DNA from: Halichoerus grypus | Lineage: Eukaryota; Chordata; Mammalia; Carnivora; Phocidae | Direction: 5' to 3' | Assembly (NCBI RefSeq): GCF_964656455.1 | Contig: NC_135715.1 | Location: forward strand, 165,136,437-165,200,436 | Length of the DNA stretch: 64,000 bases | In this document: positions 41,301 to 56,300 of the stretch, one piece after another | Layout: each line of letters starts with the position of its first letter | Numbering within the stretch: position 1 is the first letter of the stretch | Made by a program: the position numbers and the translations under genes | The notes under the pieces: model-generated | What the model was told of the DNA's origin: nothing | The model's input: only the letters and a program-made list of their open reading frames with translations | The model's database searches: none

Positions 41301-44300
41301 CTCAATCCCACAACCCCGAGATCACAACTTGAGCCGAAACCAAGAGGTGGATGCTTAACTGACTGCATCACCCAGACGCCCTTGAAGTGATGGTTTTTAA
41401 AAAAATCCAGAAAAGGGTGAGAATAAAGAGAACTGTGAATCTCAGTCACAAAAACCACAGAAAAGAGCTGTTGAAACTGGGGACTTGTCATCAGAACCAA
41501 GCCGTGTCACACAGTGATGGGACTGTCAGAGAGGGGATGTCACATGCACCTGCAAAGATTGGGTTCAGTGTGGCTGTCACATTATTATCTAGCCACTTGT
41601 GTGAATCACTCTCGTTCTGTACCTTGGGTTTAACCACTATCCCTCAGGTTAGCCTTTTGTTCCTTTACCTCAGGGAAGTACCAGACTTACTTTTAAAAAT
41701 TCTGTAGTTTTATCATCTCAATTTGAAAGGAAGAAATGCAGGTCCTTCCTGAGGTGCAGACCCAGAGATTTGGGTACATGGTCCTGGCTCTCAGTACAGT
41801 CCCTAAATGTTTTTTTTTTTAAAGATTTTAAGATTTTTAAAAAAATTTATTTGAGAGAGAGAGAGCAAATGAGCATGAGCAGGGGTGAGGGGAAGGGAGA
41901 AGCAGACTCCCTGCTGAGCAGGGAGCCTTGATGACAAGGGGCTCAATCCCAGGACCCCGGGATCATGACCTGAGCTGAAGGCAGATGCTTAACTGACTGA
42001 GCCACCCAGGCGCCCCAATGCACTTACTCTCTTCCTGACGTTTATGGTGCCTGTCCTGTAAACTTCAGTTCATGGGGCCCAGACCACAGCAGAGAGAAAC
42101 GGGTCTGTCTTGCTGGCTGAGACTGGGTCACCGGAGAAAAGAAAAGCACACGAGATAACAGAGCGCCTGCAGGAGTGATTTCAGTGTTTGGCAAATATCA
42201 TGTAACTGAAAGATTTACTGTCAGTGCTTCAGTTTTGAAAGAGGAGAGATAATAGAGGCATATTTGTCTTTTAAAAGGTTTAAATACCAAAACCCAAGTG
42301 TCGACCTAAAATCTTAATTGTCTAAGACTTTATAGTATCTTTTAATACTTGTGTAAAACAGGCCTAAGAATCTTTCTTCGTTTTCTAAGCGCCACTTCCC
42401 TAATTCCTGCTGATGACCCTTCCTCCCTTCCTCCCTCAAACCCACCAACAAGAATTGAAATCAGTTTGTTTCTCAAGTTAAAAACAGCAGCCTGTGGGAG
42501 CTGTCTTGGAGTAGCTTGCAAGAGCCAAGTGTGAGGTTTTGAGGAATTTCAGAAGCCTGTTGCCATCACATTGATAGCTTGAAATTAGCCATGTGTTACA
42601 CCATGGAAATTGACACGATGGTATTTACACCATGGAAATTGGCAAATGCTAGGAGTGGGGATTTTTTTCTTTTTTTCTTTTTCTGGAGAACCAGTTGTTA
42701 AACATTTACCATTGGTGCTGCTGGTCGTGCATAACAAAGACAACTAAAACACATTGTCTTCCTGTGCTCTTCTCCAAAAGAGGCTTCCGGGTCTGACAAG
42801 TTCTGTTACGAAAAGCTAAACACAGAAGGCACCGAGAAGGGAAACTGCGGGAGGGACGGAGACCGGTGGATCCAGTGCAGCAAACAGTGAGTGGTCAGCT
42901 TTGGGGGGCACGATGAGTGATTTGGAAGCCCTGATTCAAATGCAAATTGAGCACGAAATAAATGTTACTGATTTTTAATAAATACTCAACTATTTAAAAT
43001 TTTACAGTATGTATTTCAAAAAATACGTTAGTATATCTAGAAGCAAATTGCTGTGGACCAAGCTGTTAACTGTGGCATAGACTCACAACATTTCTGTAAA
43101 CTTCAGAACATGTCTCATATGTTGTATTTTATTTGATGCTTATTTTGAAAAGACACGTTGCTAAGGTATTATAAAGTGCTATTAGGTCTTAATTTTCTAA
43201 TTTTGCTGGAATATATGGCCTATGAATGTCCTACTATACACAGAACTCTACAAGCAAAATATGTAGACTGTATATATTTGGGGGACAATTCAAAATGAAG
43301 TAATATATATTTTTGATTTTTCCGTGAGTGCAATACCATTTGATTTAATTAAACATCTAATGTCCATATCAGATTTTTTTCCCCTTCTATAAAGCATCTA
43401 GTTAGTGCATTCCTGAGGCATCTTTACTCAGGAAATGACATATTTTCAGAGTACGTTGGTAATATTTTCCCTGGATTAGTCGAGGAACATTAAAATTGTG
43501 ATTTAATAGTTTATTAAGGTTAACTCAATGACATGGATCTATGAGACCATCAAGTTATGGGCCAAATTTCCTTCATTACCCTTCCATAACAATGAGGATT
43601 CTCACAATTCTGAAGCAGAGCAAGGATTTAAAGAAGTTTCATTTTTCTAGTTAATGATCTCCCTGCTGTGTTTCATGAAACTTTGCTATTCCATGCAGCC
43701 TTTGATGGTGGCTGAGGCTGACGAGGCAACAAATCTTTGACCATAGTTTCTTTAAAATTAAACCAAAATAATAGAACAGAACTTCCCACCTCATGTCTCA
43801 CGAGTGAGGCACAGATGTTCCAAAATATTGATCCTCTTTCTGAGGTAACAGAGACCAGGAGGAAGTGGGGCCTAAAATATTAAAAATCCATGTGGTTGGA
43901 CACCTGGATTTCATTAGCTTCATTCATTAGCTTAATGTCCTAGACAGACCTGATCATTTCTCTGTGTCTTTGTCCCTTCAAAAAGTTTGGGAGGCATTGG
44001 ATTGGATCATTGTATAAAAGATAGCTTTTGACTATCTAGTAACAGAATATCCAACCACCACTGAGTTAAAGAAAATTAATGCGTGTTTTCTGAAATGTTC
44101 AAAAATTGGGAGATGCAACATATAAGCAGAAACGTGAATAATACACAAATATACAGTTTGCCAAATAATTATTACATGACCTCCTATGTCACCCCCTACC
44201 TGAATCAAGAAATAGAACTCGCAGCATCCCAGAAAATGTCTCCTTCCCCACAAGGTGCTCTCATCTTGCTCCTGGAGGTACGATCATCCTGACTTTTGTG

Positions 44301-47300
44301 ACAATTACTTTCTTGCCTTTTAGAGTTTGGCTGCCTCGGTTTTCCTCCCTAAACAATACATTTTGCCTAAAAGTTTGGTATAGCATTTGGGAATCATACT
44401 TCATGTATTATTTTGTATTTTGCCTCTTAAGTTCAGCATTTTAAGCATCTTGCATGATGTGTGTCACTCTTCATATTTATTGTTCATTGGTTTTACTATC
44501 ATTTGTATTCATGCTCACATACCATGATGTAGCTCTCCACTCTGCGTTAATGGTCATTTAGGTTGTTTCCGTGTGTTGGCTGTTAGGAACGACGCTGCCG
44601 TGGGTATTCTTGTACATGTAACTTAGTGCACATTCGTGGACACTCTTCTAAGTCCTATACCTAGAAGAAAAATTGCTAGGTCAGAGGGTATGTGTATTTT
44701 CGGTGCCACCAGATGATGTCATGATTTTCTAAAATGGGTGTGCTAGCAAACCGAACCATCAATAATATGCATATGAGAATTTTGTGGAATCACATACTGA
44801 ATCAGCACTTGGTATTATCAGACTTTTTACTTTTCTCCATTCTGGTGGGTATAAACTGCTATATTATTGTGGTTTTAATTTGCATTTCCTTGATTACCAG
44901 TGGAACTTAGTACATTTTCATGCATTTATTGGACATGGATTTCTCTCTCTCTCTCTCTAATTTTGGTTGTGCCATTTCAATTCCGTGACCTTTTTTAAGG
45001 GGGAGCTCGTTGTTTACTTAACAGAGAGGCTGGAGATAGCTGCTTTCATGGGGGCTGAGTCATTTAACAGTGTCACTAAGGACCCAGATGATTTCTCCCC
45101 TGTGCTCTGGAATGCTTAGCATGATGAGTGTGTATCCTTCTGCTGGGGAGCTCGCTATGGCAAGGTGGATGCCAAGGCCGCACATGCAAAGGCAGGCAGT
45201 GTGGGAGTCGGAACAAAAGATTTTCTCCCCGTCAGCCTCTAACCTCTTGTCCAGAAAGCAACATTCTCCCCAGCAACTTCCTAGCTGGCTTTTCCTCACA
45301 TCTCAACATCCAGCGGCCACTTTGAGCTCTAGTAGGGCAGGACAGTGGGACGGCTAGGAAAGTGGGTATAGGGGTCCGGGGGTGCCATGACTGGCTTTGA
45401 CCAGTCATGATCGATCCCTCGGGGCTGGGTATGTTGCTACCCAGACAAAACTGTGATCCTGTTAGCAAGGAAGGATGGGGGTCATAGCCAACCAACAATG
45501 TCTGAACACACGTTTTTATTTAGAAGGAGAGAAAATATTTTCAATTTTTGAATATATGTGGACTGAATAGTTTTGATTATTTTGAGCTTGATTCCTCCTG
45601 TCCTGTTCTGTTTCTGTTTTTATTTAACATGCTCAGTGATGTGTTCTGTGGGTTTTTACTCTGTACCAATCTTACTCGAGCTCCACGTATTGGTCAACTC
45701 CAGGGTGAGATCATCCCAACTTCCTTCTATCATCAAGGCCGAGTGATTGACTGCAGGTAATATATTAAATGTTTGAAAACCTAATGAATCACGAGAACTA
45801 CAAATTCAGAAAAATCAAGCGAAATTTTTCTATTTCTCACAAGAGGAATGTTGACTTCGATTTTATGATCTCCTTTCATGTTTAGAGTTATTTAAAAAAA
45901 ACAAAGTTGTATATTTATTTGCAAATTACATTTGCTCAAAAATCAGGCCACTTATTAGTAATGGACATTCTTTGTAATGATGATCATTGAGTAGACTCAC
46001 AGTATCCATTTTGACCCATGATTAAAGCTTTGAGCATTGGAATAGGTCACTATTTGAACACTATGTGTTTTATTTTTTATGACAAAAAAAAGTTTAAGCT
46101 TTACTTTGTGTAACATATTTCTGGCTTAGAAGATGGTTTAATAGTCAATCACATACAGATCGTATTTATTAAAATATTATTTATACTGTAGGCAAGCATT
46201 TGGTGTCCAATTATCTGTGAGTACAAGGCACAGAGATTATGAGGCTTATTTTTTAATCTAGGGAGTCATGTTATATTCCAAATAAGTATTGTTCCTTTCA
46301 AAGTAGTCATAATTCTAAGATGCTATGCTTTCATTCAAATGGTACTGTTGTTGCCCGAAACACTTCTGGGATTCTTTTACAGAATTGCCATTAGCATCTG
46401 CAAACTTTTATCTGTAGTATCCTTAGATTAGCAGACCTTCATCCTATGTGAGTGAATATGAGATTTGGAAAAATGCAAAAATTTTTTGAACAAAATTTAG
46501 GAAATTTATTGGGTAAAGAAGTTGAATAATGTTCTCTTGGTCAAATGATTGCTGTATTTTTCTTTTATTTTTTTAAAAAGACATTTATTTGTTTGAAAGA
46601 TAGAGAGCATGCACATTGGGGGAGGGGCAGAGGGAGAGAATCTTCAAGCAGATTCCCTGCTAAGCACGGAGCCAGTTGATGCCGGGCTCAGTCTCAAGAC
46701 CCATGAGATCATGACCTGAGCCGAAACCAAGAGTCAGACACTTAACCAGCTGAGCCACCCAGGATCCCCTGTGTTTTTCTTTTAAATTGTTCCTGAAGAC
46801 ATTTCTAACTGGTCTTAGACAATAAGACCCTTCCTGGAATAAATGATATTTTTTCTTGATGGCATACAATATAATAATGACAATGAAAGGTATTTCCTGT
46901 CAATGTGCTCTTTTATTTTGGGAAAGTGGGGGAAAAGGAAAGGAAGGTAGAAGTGGAGAAATGCTAGGAGCCATCCATGTCCGCTGACAGCCTCTTTAGT
47001 TTCATGAAGAGCAAGCCTCATTCATGTTGACTTTTCTTCCTAACTATGGTGCTAATGGTTGTATGAATATCTTTCTCCTTTCAGTGGTGCTCATGTGATT
47101 TTAGATGATGATACAGATGTGGGCTATGTAGAAGATGGAACGCCGTGTGGTCCATCCATGATGTGTTTAGATCGGAAGTGCCTACAGATTCAGGCCCTGA
47201 ATATGAGTAGCTGCCCACTTGATTCCAAGGGTAAAGTCTGTTCAGGCCATGGGGTAAGTAAGCGTCTGTGTTCCGGTTCAAACCTTTATTGTCTGGCATC

Positions 47301-50300
47301 CTCAAAGTTCACAGTGGTCAGACTTTCATGCCAGCCATTTTCCTTTAGTGAGTGTTGCCAGTATTTATGCCCTGACTATGATGATTTCCTTAGTATCCTT
47401 ATCTGCTAAGGATAGTACCCATATGTATTGATATGGTTTTATTTTGTTGTTTCTTTTATCACTGGCTATTGTATCTGCCACGTTGTCTATAGCTTGACAT
47501 CTAAAGAGTTGGAAGAAAATTGATACGGTTCCTAAAAGAGTTATAGACCCCCCTATGCATTATTTTGTACCATTCAAAATAACTTTAGTCCTCTCAGTAA
47601 TTCCCTTTTAGCCACTCAGCATGTATACTGAGCATCTGTATGTGCCAGATCACATAGACTAGGGGTTGGATCACTGATAGAATTCACATGTCTCAAGTCG
47701 TATGGTTATGCTCAGACCATTGCCAGCTGAAGAGAAGATGCTTTCTCTACTCACACCTGCATGTAATTGTAATTCTATGAACTACATTTCTAGTTGAATG
47801 AATTACATTTGTAATTCTATGAAGTGGTTGGGCAGACGCTTCCTGGCAATCCTAGGCTTAATATCTAGAAACAAATTTTAATAATTATTTAAATTGGCTT
47901 AGTAAAAAAAGATATTTCAAAAATTTATGTAGAATTTAGAAACGGAAAAAAAGAGACATGGGGAAATTGAGAGTGATAATGTAAAAGGAGGATGCTGGAG
48001 TGAAGGTAAACCTAATTCAGAATATAGCTAGCAGATGATGTGGAGTAGAACAAGGTAGAGAGGCCTAAGAAAGACATGCCCAGTGACTATTTAGAGTTTT
48101 GGGTTTGGTTGAATCCTAGGCTTATAAGTGGAGCCAGTATAGCTTAGTGATTTAGAGCATGGATTTGGAGGCTAGAAAGAGCCATGGGTTTGAGTCCTGG
48201 CTCTGCTTCTTGCTCTCCTGGTGACTTTGGGTAAGTCACTTACCCTCTCTCAGCCACCAGGCTGCTAGTGTGAGGATTAAATTATATGCTTTACATAAAG
48301 CGCTTGGCATAGTCAATGTGCAATAATCACTATGTTAAAATAAAAACACCGGACAGACCTTTCAGTGATTGCTCTGAAAACATCATAAAACTTAACGCCT
48401 ACAAAGGCCCTTCATTCCTACTACCCCTCCCACTTTTTCATCCTGTTAAATAAAAGGTCAAATTCAGCATCGTTAATCGTAATCGTGATATTATAACATT
48501 TCAGATTAAAAAGCTTCTTACAGCAATAAGCTTGTATTCAATTTATTATCCCTAATGATCAGTCTCTGGATGTATCTCACAGGCAGATAAGAGTTTAAAC
48601 ACCTCTGTCTCTGGTTTGCAGATGGTGGTTTATTTCATATAAACTACAAGCCCATTCCAGCATGCTGCTTGGTCTCCAGGACAAGCAAAAGGAGACAAAC
48701 ATCATGCTAGGGGGTCTTCAGCCTGGCTGACTAAGAGAAGGGGAGGTGGGCGGGGTGCTCTTTTGTCCGGGACAATGCTACCAAACAAAAGTGATATTGG
48801 ACATGGTGAGGTAAAACAATGCATTGGTGATTTATGTCTTCTGGTCTTTAATCAGTGGCCTTGCCACTGGAGCCCAGTGTCTATTAATTTCTTGAATTAA
48901 GCATGTTTCTAAAGTATGTTCCTTAGAAACAACTACTTCTGAAAAAACTACATCGTCAGACATTTGTGCACTTAAGTAATTTTTTCAACATAAACAATTA
49001 ACATTTAATTAAAAGTTTTCTTTTTTTAATGGATCTCTCTCTCTAATTAACAAGAAAACACCATTCAACAATTTAATGTATCATTGTCTCTCCTTGTCAA
49101 CCATGGGAGACCTAAAAAATTCAAAGAGGTTTTTAAAAGTTTCCACCCTGCCCCGTGTCTCTTTTACATTTATCTCCATTATTCAGAAAAGCACAGTGAA
49201 AATGTGCCATCTCTGTTCTTTGTTCTTCACAGGTGTGTAGTAATGAAGCCACCTGCATCTGTGATTTCACCTGGGCAGGGACAGATTGCAGCATCCGGGA
49301 TCCAGTTAGGAACCTTCACCCCCCTAAGGATGAAGGACCCAAGGGTTTGTGTGATTTCAGTTTCAATTCATTACATACTGAATTTGTTGGTACTCTTTCA
49401 GTGGTGCCGATATAAGAACTTAATAGATTTGAAAGGAGACACATCAGATTATCTTTTTTTGCCATTCAAATACATAATTCATGTTACTGCATAATTAAGG
49501 ATTCTAGAATGACGTATCGAAAGAAAAATGTTTGAATTTCCCCTTAGTTTGGAACTGAGGTTAGGAAGAAGTAAATATACCAGTTTCCTTCCTTCCAGTT
49601 TCCTTTCTTTCCTTTAAACCTTCTTTTTCCATAATCACATATGTTAATCATTTTACAGTTTGTCTATGCCATGCCAGTTTTCTAATAGATACAATCTTTT
49701 TGGCTGTTGTGAGACTCTAGTCGTTCCTCAATATTTGAGTCCCGCCAGAGGGGGATGGCAGTCTTCTATGCTCTGTTTAAATGCATTTTTGATTAGGAAG
49801 AAGTTGAAAATCTTCACAGAACTTTAATTCTTCAAAGAGAACATGAACGATCTGGACTTTGTTTTAATCAGCCATCAGATGGAGAGAAATTAGAATTTTA
49901 TTTTTTTCTTATTTTTTAAAAAGATTTTATTTATTTATGTATTTATTTATGTATTTTTTTATTTTTTTATTTAGGGGGAGTGAGCAGAGGGAGGGGCAGA
50001 GGGGGAGAGAGAATCTCAAGCAGACTTCGTGCTGAGCATGAAGCCTGACTCAGGGCTCAATTCCATGACCCTGAGATCGTGACCTGAGCTGGAATCAAGA
50101 GTCAGATGCTCGGCCAACTGAGCCACCCAGGCACCCCTAGAATTTTAGAATTAGAAGGAGTCTCAATAGCCATCTAGAACCACCCTCATTTTGCAGATGA
50201 GAATACGTAGGCCTTGAAATCAGGTGACATCCTATAGTAACCCAGGTAACCAGACACAGGGCTGGGACCAGGACCCAAGTGCCCAGTCTCAGGCCCATTG

Positions 50301-53300
50301 TCTTCCATTACATTGGGTTATATAATCACTTTCTCATTATTCCCCCCATTCCCAAGCCCTCATACGATTTTCAAAGATCTAAAAAAGGCATCAGTTGCAA
50401 TAGGCTTACTACAGCATCTATAGCATTGTACCTGAGAAACCGGAGTTACTAGAACAAAGGGTGGATCCCGGTGACATCATACATCAGCTTCTTCCTTTTC
50501 ATGGTACCACTAATGGTTTTATTTTTATATTTATTTTATTTAATTTATATTTTATATTTATTTTATTTTATTTATTTATTTTATAAATAATTATCATGAT
50601 TTTTTTTCCCTGCAGGTAGGAAAAATACATATAGAAATAGTATCATTTTGATCTGCTTAGTTTTGCATGAAAGCTCATTTAAAATCTCCGAACCAGCATT
50701 GTCCATACGGGAAAATACGACTTCAAAAATGTATGAAGCTCCATGGTCCTCAATTCCTGAAGAGATTTAGCTGGTCCGGGTGCATGTGTAATGTTCAGTA
50801 ATGGTGGGTGTGTTTAACACTCTCCATGCATTTGCAGAATATGGCCATGAAATTAAATTCTGTAAGAATCATAGTCATGCCCTCACAGTCTATTTCTGTT
50901 CCCCTTCTTCTATTTGTAAAAAGGAACCAATTCCACTTTTACATTTAGTCTTTAGTTACGTTAAAACTGGAACAAAAAATTCTTGGATCCACCCTCAGAA
51001 GTTAGATTTAGAGCAGATTTAAAGCTCTTACAAGGGAAGCAGACGTTCACGCTTTCCAGATTTTCTCTCCATGGCATGTTAGTTTCTCTTCATTCTCCTA
51101 AAGATCTAGATGCTGTCTCTTCAAGTGATGTATAAAGATGCCTGAAGAGATGAGCAGAGCTCAAATGGCTTAACCTCTGTCCTTTTTCATTAGGTGGGGT
51201 GGGGGATTATCAGGTGTCTGCTTCTGTCTGTTCCCCGTTCCCTCGCCCACCCATGCCTAGAAAGTTTAGTTGGAGGTGTAAGCAGCTGCATTCTGGAGAA
51301 GAGGAGATTCACGGCTGCCTTCCGTCTTAATTTTCCTTGTTCCCGTGGTGCTATTCTATATTATCTTTTAAAAATAACTTTTATGACCATTCAAGTAATA
51401 CTAGAGAATTTTGAAAATACAGAAAAGATTAAAAAGGAAATAAAAATCATGCTTAATTCCACAACTCAGAGGTAATCCATATACACATCCTGGTATGTTT
51501 CTTTCTGTTGCATGTTTTCTTTTTTCATTTTTAACGAAGACAGTGGAGTCACTAAAGTAAAGGCACCCACTGGTTCTAAAATTGTTAAAATCCTCGTGAC
51601 TGCAGTAATCTTGATTAAATTGAAAAAAGCCATTAATTACTACAAATGAAGAGCAGTCATTATTGTAAATTATTAGATTTCCAGAAAAGGCAAATAATTT
51701 TAGTATGACTAAGTAATAGCTCTGTCTATAATGGTTATTAATATCTTTCCAGCCTCTATAGAAAACTCTGTTAATACACTAGTAAAATGAGAAACAACAG
51801 AAATCAAAGTTTAACACCTTGTAGTGAGTTTCGTGATTTTATTTTTGATACTCTGCTTAAAAGAGAATGGTAAGAGAGAAACTCTGGACTTTATGTCTAA
51901 TTTTATCCAGATAGCAAATATTTATTGACCGTCTACAATCAAACGACCACATATCCTTGGCGTACTGTAGGCACTTAATAAATGTTATATCCTTTCCTGT
52001 TGGGAACATGTGAAGGAAATAAAATGGTGCATGTTAGTGCTGATTTTCAGTTTATCAGTAATCATTTGTTGTATTGCCTTGTTGAAGAGGAGCAGGTCGT
52101 GAACTCCAGACATTGAAACAATCTGTACTTTCTTGACTGTAGGTTCAACTGCTTGTGAGGTGCCTCGGGTTTCCTCTAACTGCCAAGTATTCTTTCTCGT
52201 GATCGAATTAGTTTGGTTGACCCTTGCCTTACCGATCACAGGGGCTGCTTCTCAGTTGCCTGCCATATATAATGGGCAACACCCAAATGATCTGGCCTGT
52301 CCTATCCGTAGATGAAGGTTTTTTGTATAGATACAGTGACAGCATATTAAAAAATACTTAGTTTTATTTAATTTCAGTGTGCTTTCTTGTTAGGGAGAAA
52401 AAAATTCAAAAGAAAATTGAAAATATTGCCTTTTTTATTCCAAACGTGGGCATAAAAGATAAATTGTATCCAACTGCAGACCTCTGGCTCTAAGCCTAAT
52501 TAGTAAAAATCAAGGAGAACTCTGTGACTTTGGTTCAGTTGATTTGGGGGCATCAGAAATGAGCCCATGTGGTTTGGAAATTTTATTTTAACGGTAAGTT
52601 TCTGGAAGAATAAAAATTCAACCTCTCCATGTGCGTAGGGACAAAAAAAAAAGCACACATAAAAATATTGCCATTGAAGTCACTGTGCACTTGTTGACCC
52701 ACAGTTTTAAAGCACATTGGTTTATTTGCTCCAACCTCTCAAACCAAAATTATTAAAAGACAGGAAATAGCATTTCAAAGCAAAAACCATATGAGCGGGG
52801 ATTTTTTTTTTTTAAAAGATTTTCTATTACATATTACTTCACTCATGTTCTCCACATTGCCATTTATTTCACATATGAAGACTCTTATGGTCCCTCTTCT
52901 CCCAACATGGGTCCACTGAATTCACGGGGAGAAATTATTTTGGTTTATTCTCATGGGGTAGAAGAATTTTTGACAATTTGTGGGCATCTTTGCACCGTAC
53001 TTATTATGCAATACAATGGAACGTCTCTCACTGGATGGTTTGCATCACCATTACAGGAGGGAAGAGAAGAAACTGGAACATATCACATGTTTTCATTGAT
53101 AAGGAAGGGCAGAGACTATTCCTGGGAGCTTTGGTCAGCCCCTCTCATTATGTCCATAGTCATCAAATCAGAGATAGAAGGGCCTTAGTGGCCATTCAGT
53201 CCAGACCCACTGCTCTGCAAATGAGAAAACGAACTTAATTATCCAGGTTAACTGCTAGATAAGGACAGAGCCAAGAATCAAACAGATCACCTGATCTTGA

Positions 53301-56300
53301 GCCAAATGCTTTTTCTGTTATTGTGCACTGCCTCATTTAAAGCTGAGTATTCAGTTATTCTGCTGGTTCTCACAGCACAGCAATAAATTGAAGGGGTGAA
53401 ACAGTAACCAGGTAATGATTAAGCTGGTTAGCTGATCCATTACTTGCCAAGGGAGTATTATATTATTAGCACTTAATATTTTGAAAACAATAATTTCTAA
53501 GCCTTAATACCTTGAGGGGTATTATTTAGTGTTTCCATGTACCTTTTGCATTTATCTTGTTGATAACTTCCTTTGTGAATGCACAAATCTTTGATTTTGT
53601 AGTTCAGATGATTAGATATTATGATTACCATATATGTTTATGCTCATGTATAATTATATATCACCTACGTATTTTTCTCCTTTTAATAATGGCCTCATTA
53701 ATAACTTAAGGATTTACCAGGTTTAAAATTCTTTTAGTAACTAAGTTTATTTTGTTTGAGTTCAGAAAAACTCGATGATATTTTCATTGACAGTGTAAAC
53801 TGACTGAAATAGTATTCTTATATGAAATAATTTGTTTTTCATCTTTTTTAGACATTTGTCCCAATGTATCTGAAAATGAGCTTGAATTTATTTTTTAATT
53901 TCATGGAAAAGAGTAAGGAGATCTGATTGTGTGTCTAACATTGAAATATGGAGCTGTGCCAGTATTATAGTCTAAAGTATAAAGAGTATATTTAGTATTT
54001 ATTTCTAATCTTAAATTTTAGAAAAATCATAAATCCCTGCAGAAAGAACTTTGGCTTATAGAGTACAAATGATGGCTTTGATGCCTCCTGCCTTTGAAGT
54101 ATTAAGGGATGCAGGATTATAGTCCCTTTGGCTCATTAGAATCACATGGATGAAATAATGCACCATTTTGTTTCAGAAACTCTCTAAAAGTATGAAAAAA
54201 AACCCAACTACTCAGTTTCAAAAGCACAATTTCACGCTATCTGAAGCATGACCTGTCTGTGGAAGAATTCTACATGTAAAGTAGAAAGTCTTATGAAAAG
54301 GAGGAAAGTTATAGTTTGTATCTTAGTATCACATGCTTATTAAAAAGTTCTGCCTTTTTAGCATGTGTGATCCTAGATAGCAGGGAACCCAAACGAAAAA
54401 CAATGATAACAATAAACCAACAAACAACAGAAATTAATGAGAAAACAAAAATGAAGACATACTGCTAGGTATTAAAGAATTTCCACAAACAAGTTATAAT
54501 GGGAAGGTAAGTACGTTAAAGAGTTAGGGAACAAAGTCGAGTCCCTAATAGGCTAGAATCTTTACAAGTTCCATCTCCGGGTTTGGTGGGATGTGAAGAA
54601 AACTAAGGTGTGTCATCATGTGCCTGGCATAGTTCCTGGAACAAAAAAAAGACAGTTAGTAGATAACAAATGAACGAGTGAATGAATGAACAATGACATT
54701 ACATCATTAATAAATTAGTACAGAAGGAAAACGACAGCACAGGCCCCCAGAGGTCCAAGGGTTGGTTTGGGGTTTTTTTGTTTTTTTTTTAATAAGAAGA
54801 TAAATCCTTTGTAGCTGTGAGGAGCAGCTAAACTCTCGGTTTTCAAATTTGTCCCCTATAAAAATCCACCCACTTGCGAGCCACTCGATTAATTCACATC
54901 AGTTTAAAAGCAGGTTGAGTCATGACCCACTGGAAGAGATAGTCCTGTTAAGTATCAATGATAAAGAGTCAAGTGTACTTTACATACATTTTCAGTGTAC
55001 CAGAATTAAAGGTAGTGGGAGGGAAGGTGGGCAAACGGGGCGGGGGGGAGGTACTTTTGAAAAAACTCTTTTCCCACTTATTTTATCTTGCTTGGCTGTT
55101 AAGAGTGGTTATCAGTTAAGAATTTGGAAATTATTATTCTTGCTCAGCAGAGATTATAGACTGTATCTGTTGATCTGGGATGTGTATTTGAAGCAAGGTA
55201 GCAATGCTTTGCTCCTCTGGTTGGTTTCTAAAACGCACATGACAGATTGCCTAATTTTATTGATTCTACAGTGAAAAATTATGTCCGTAGCAAACACAAA
55301 AGCCTCTTTAAATTGCTATTTTATTCATCATTCATGCCGTTATAGTTTTTAAAAGTTAACAAATATTCATTCAGCACCACATTTTACCAGTGTGTGTGTG
55401 TTTCCTACAATTTAGCATTAGAAAGTGTTGTAGCTTATATAAAAATTGAAGAGGTAATAGGACTTTCATGCATTTTGGCTCTGAGGGCCAATGCCCAAAT
55501 TTTTGTTGTTGTTGTTGTTAAAGATTTTATTTATTTGTTTGACAGAGAGGGACACAGCGAGAGAGGGGACACAAGCAGGGGGAGCGAGAGAGAGGGAGAA
55601 GGAGGCTTCCCGCTGAGCAGGAAGCCGATGTGGGGCTCAATCCCCGGACCCTCGGATCATGACCTGAGCAGAAGGCAGACGCTTAACGACTGAGCCACCC
55701 AGGCGCCCCCCAATGCCCAAATCTTAGGAAAAACACAAAATAATATATCCTTGTTAATTTAGTATTCTGAAGGCAGTGATTCTCTAAGATCTTAAAAAAA
55801 TGAGTATTTATATCTATAATACCTTTCATTCCAGTATTAGCCTCCACAATTTGGAAATCTGAGATATAGTTTAGGTTATTTTGGATTATAATGTATTGTC
55901 ATATTTGGAAAACATCACCACCACCTTATATGTTGGTCTTCTTTCCATTCCCCTCAATGCCCTCAGTAGACTTTCTCTGTTTTCTGTTGTGTTTCCCATC
56001 CTTTTTTTTTTTCTTTTTAAGAACAACTCAGGTTGTGCCTACCTAATGATAAAACTAGAAACTCTCAGTCATATTGTTTGCCCTGTGATAAAATGCAGTA
56101 CAGCTGCTCACCAGGGTTGGAGATCCAAGGTTCTCTCTCTTCTGTGGGAGAGTAGTTAGACAAAAAGGTCAATGAACCCAGTATTAAGCCTTAAAAAATT
56201 GTGAGTTCAAATTGTGGTTCTTTGTTTTGCTTCACTGTCTCACAGCACACAGTCTGGGTGATGCAGCCTTATCAAAGTGACTCTCTCTTGTCATTAGTAA

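Larger units (their letters stand above)
40296..42780 (+). other. ADAM23 introns 13-14 and 14-15 (around exon 41009-41072)
   Basis: The 713-bp intron before exon 14 has no repeat I can name. The intron after it holds two antisense SINEs and the 17-bp direct repeat. Confidence 0.8.
42887..45636 (+). other. ADAM23 intron 15-16
   Basis: Unique to about 44100, then an L1M fragment, a short (TC)n tract and an unassigned GC-richer block. Confidence 0.8.
45757..49232 (+). other. ADAM23 introns 16-17 and 17-18 (around exon 47085-47253)
   Basis: One SINE before exon 17 and a MIR after it. In 47254-48130 and 48340-49232 nothing recognisable apart from a 15-bp direct repeat 'ttgtaattctatgaa' near 47767 and 47809. 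Confidence 0.8.

Noticed and set aside
45060..45498. Several frames of 65-95 codons on both strands
   Set aside because: The sequence is GC-richer and looks like an old repeat. No domain or codon signal supports a gene.
54849..55274. A 141-codon frame in the long intron
   Set aside because: Low-complexity Gly/Arg stretch and no family similarity; no acceptor or donor that would place it in ADAM23.
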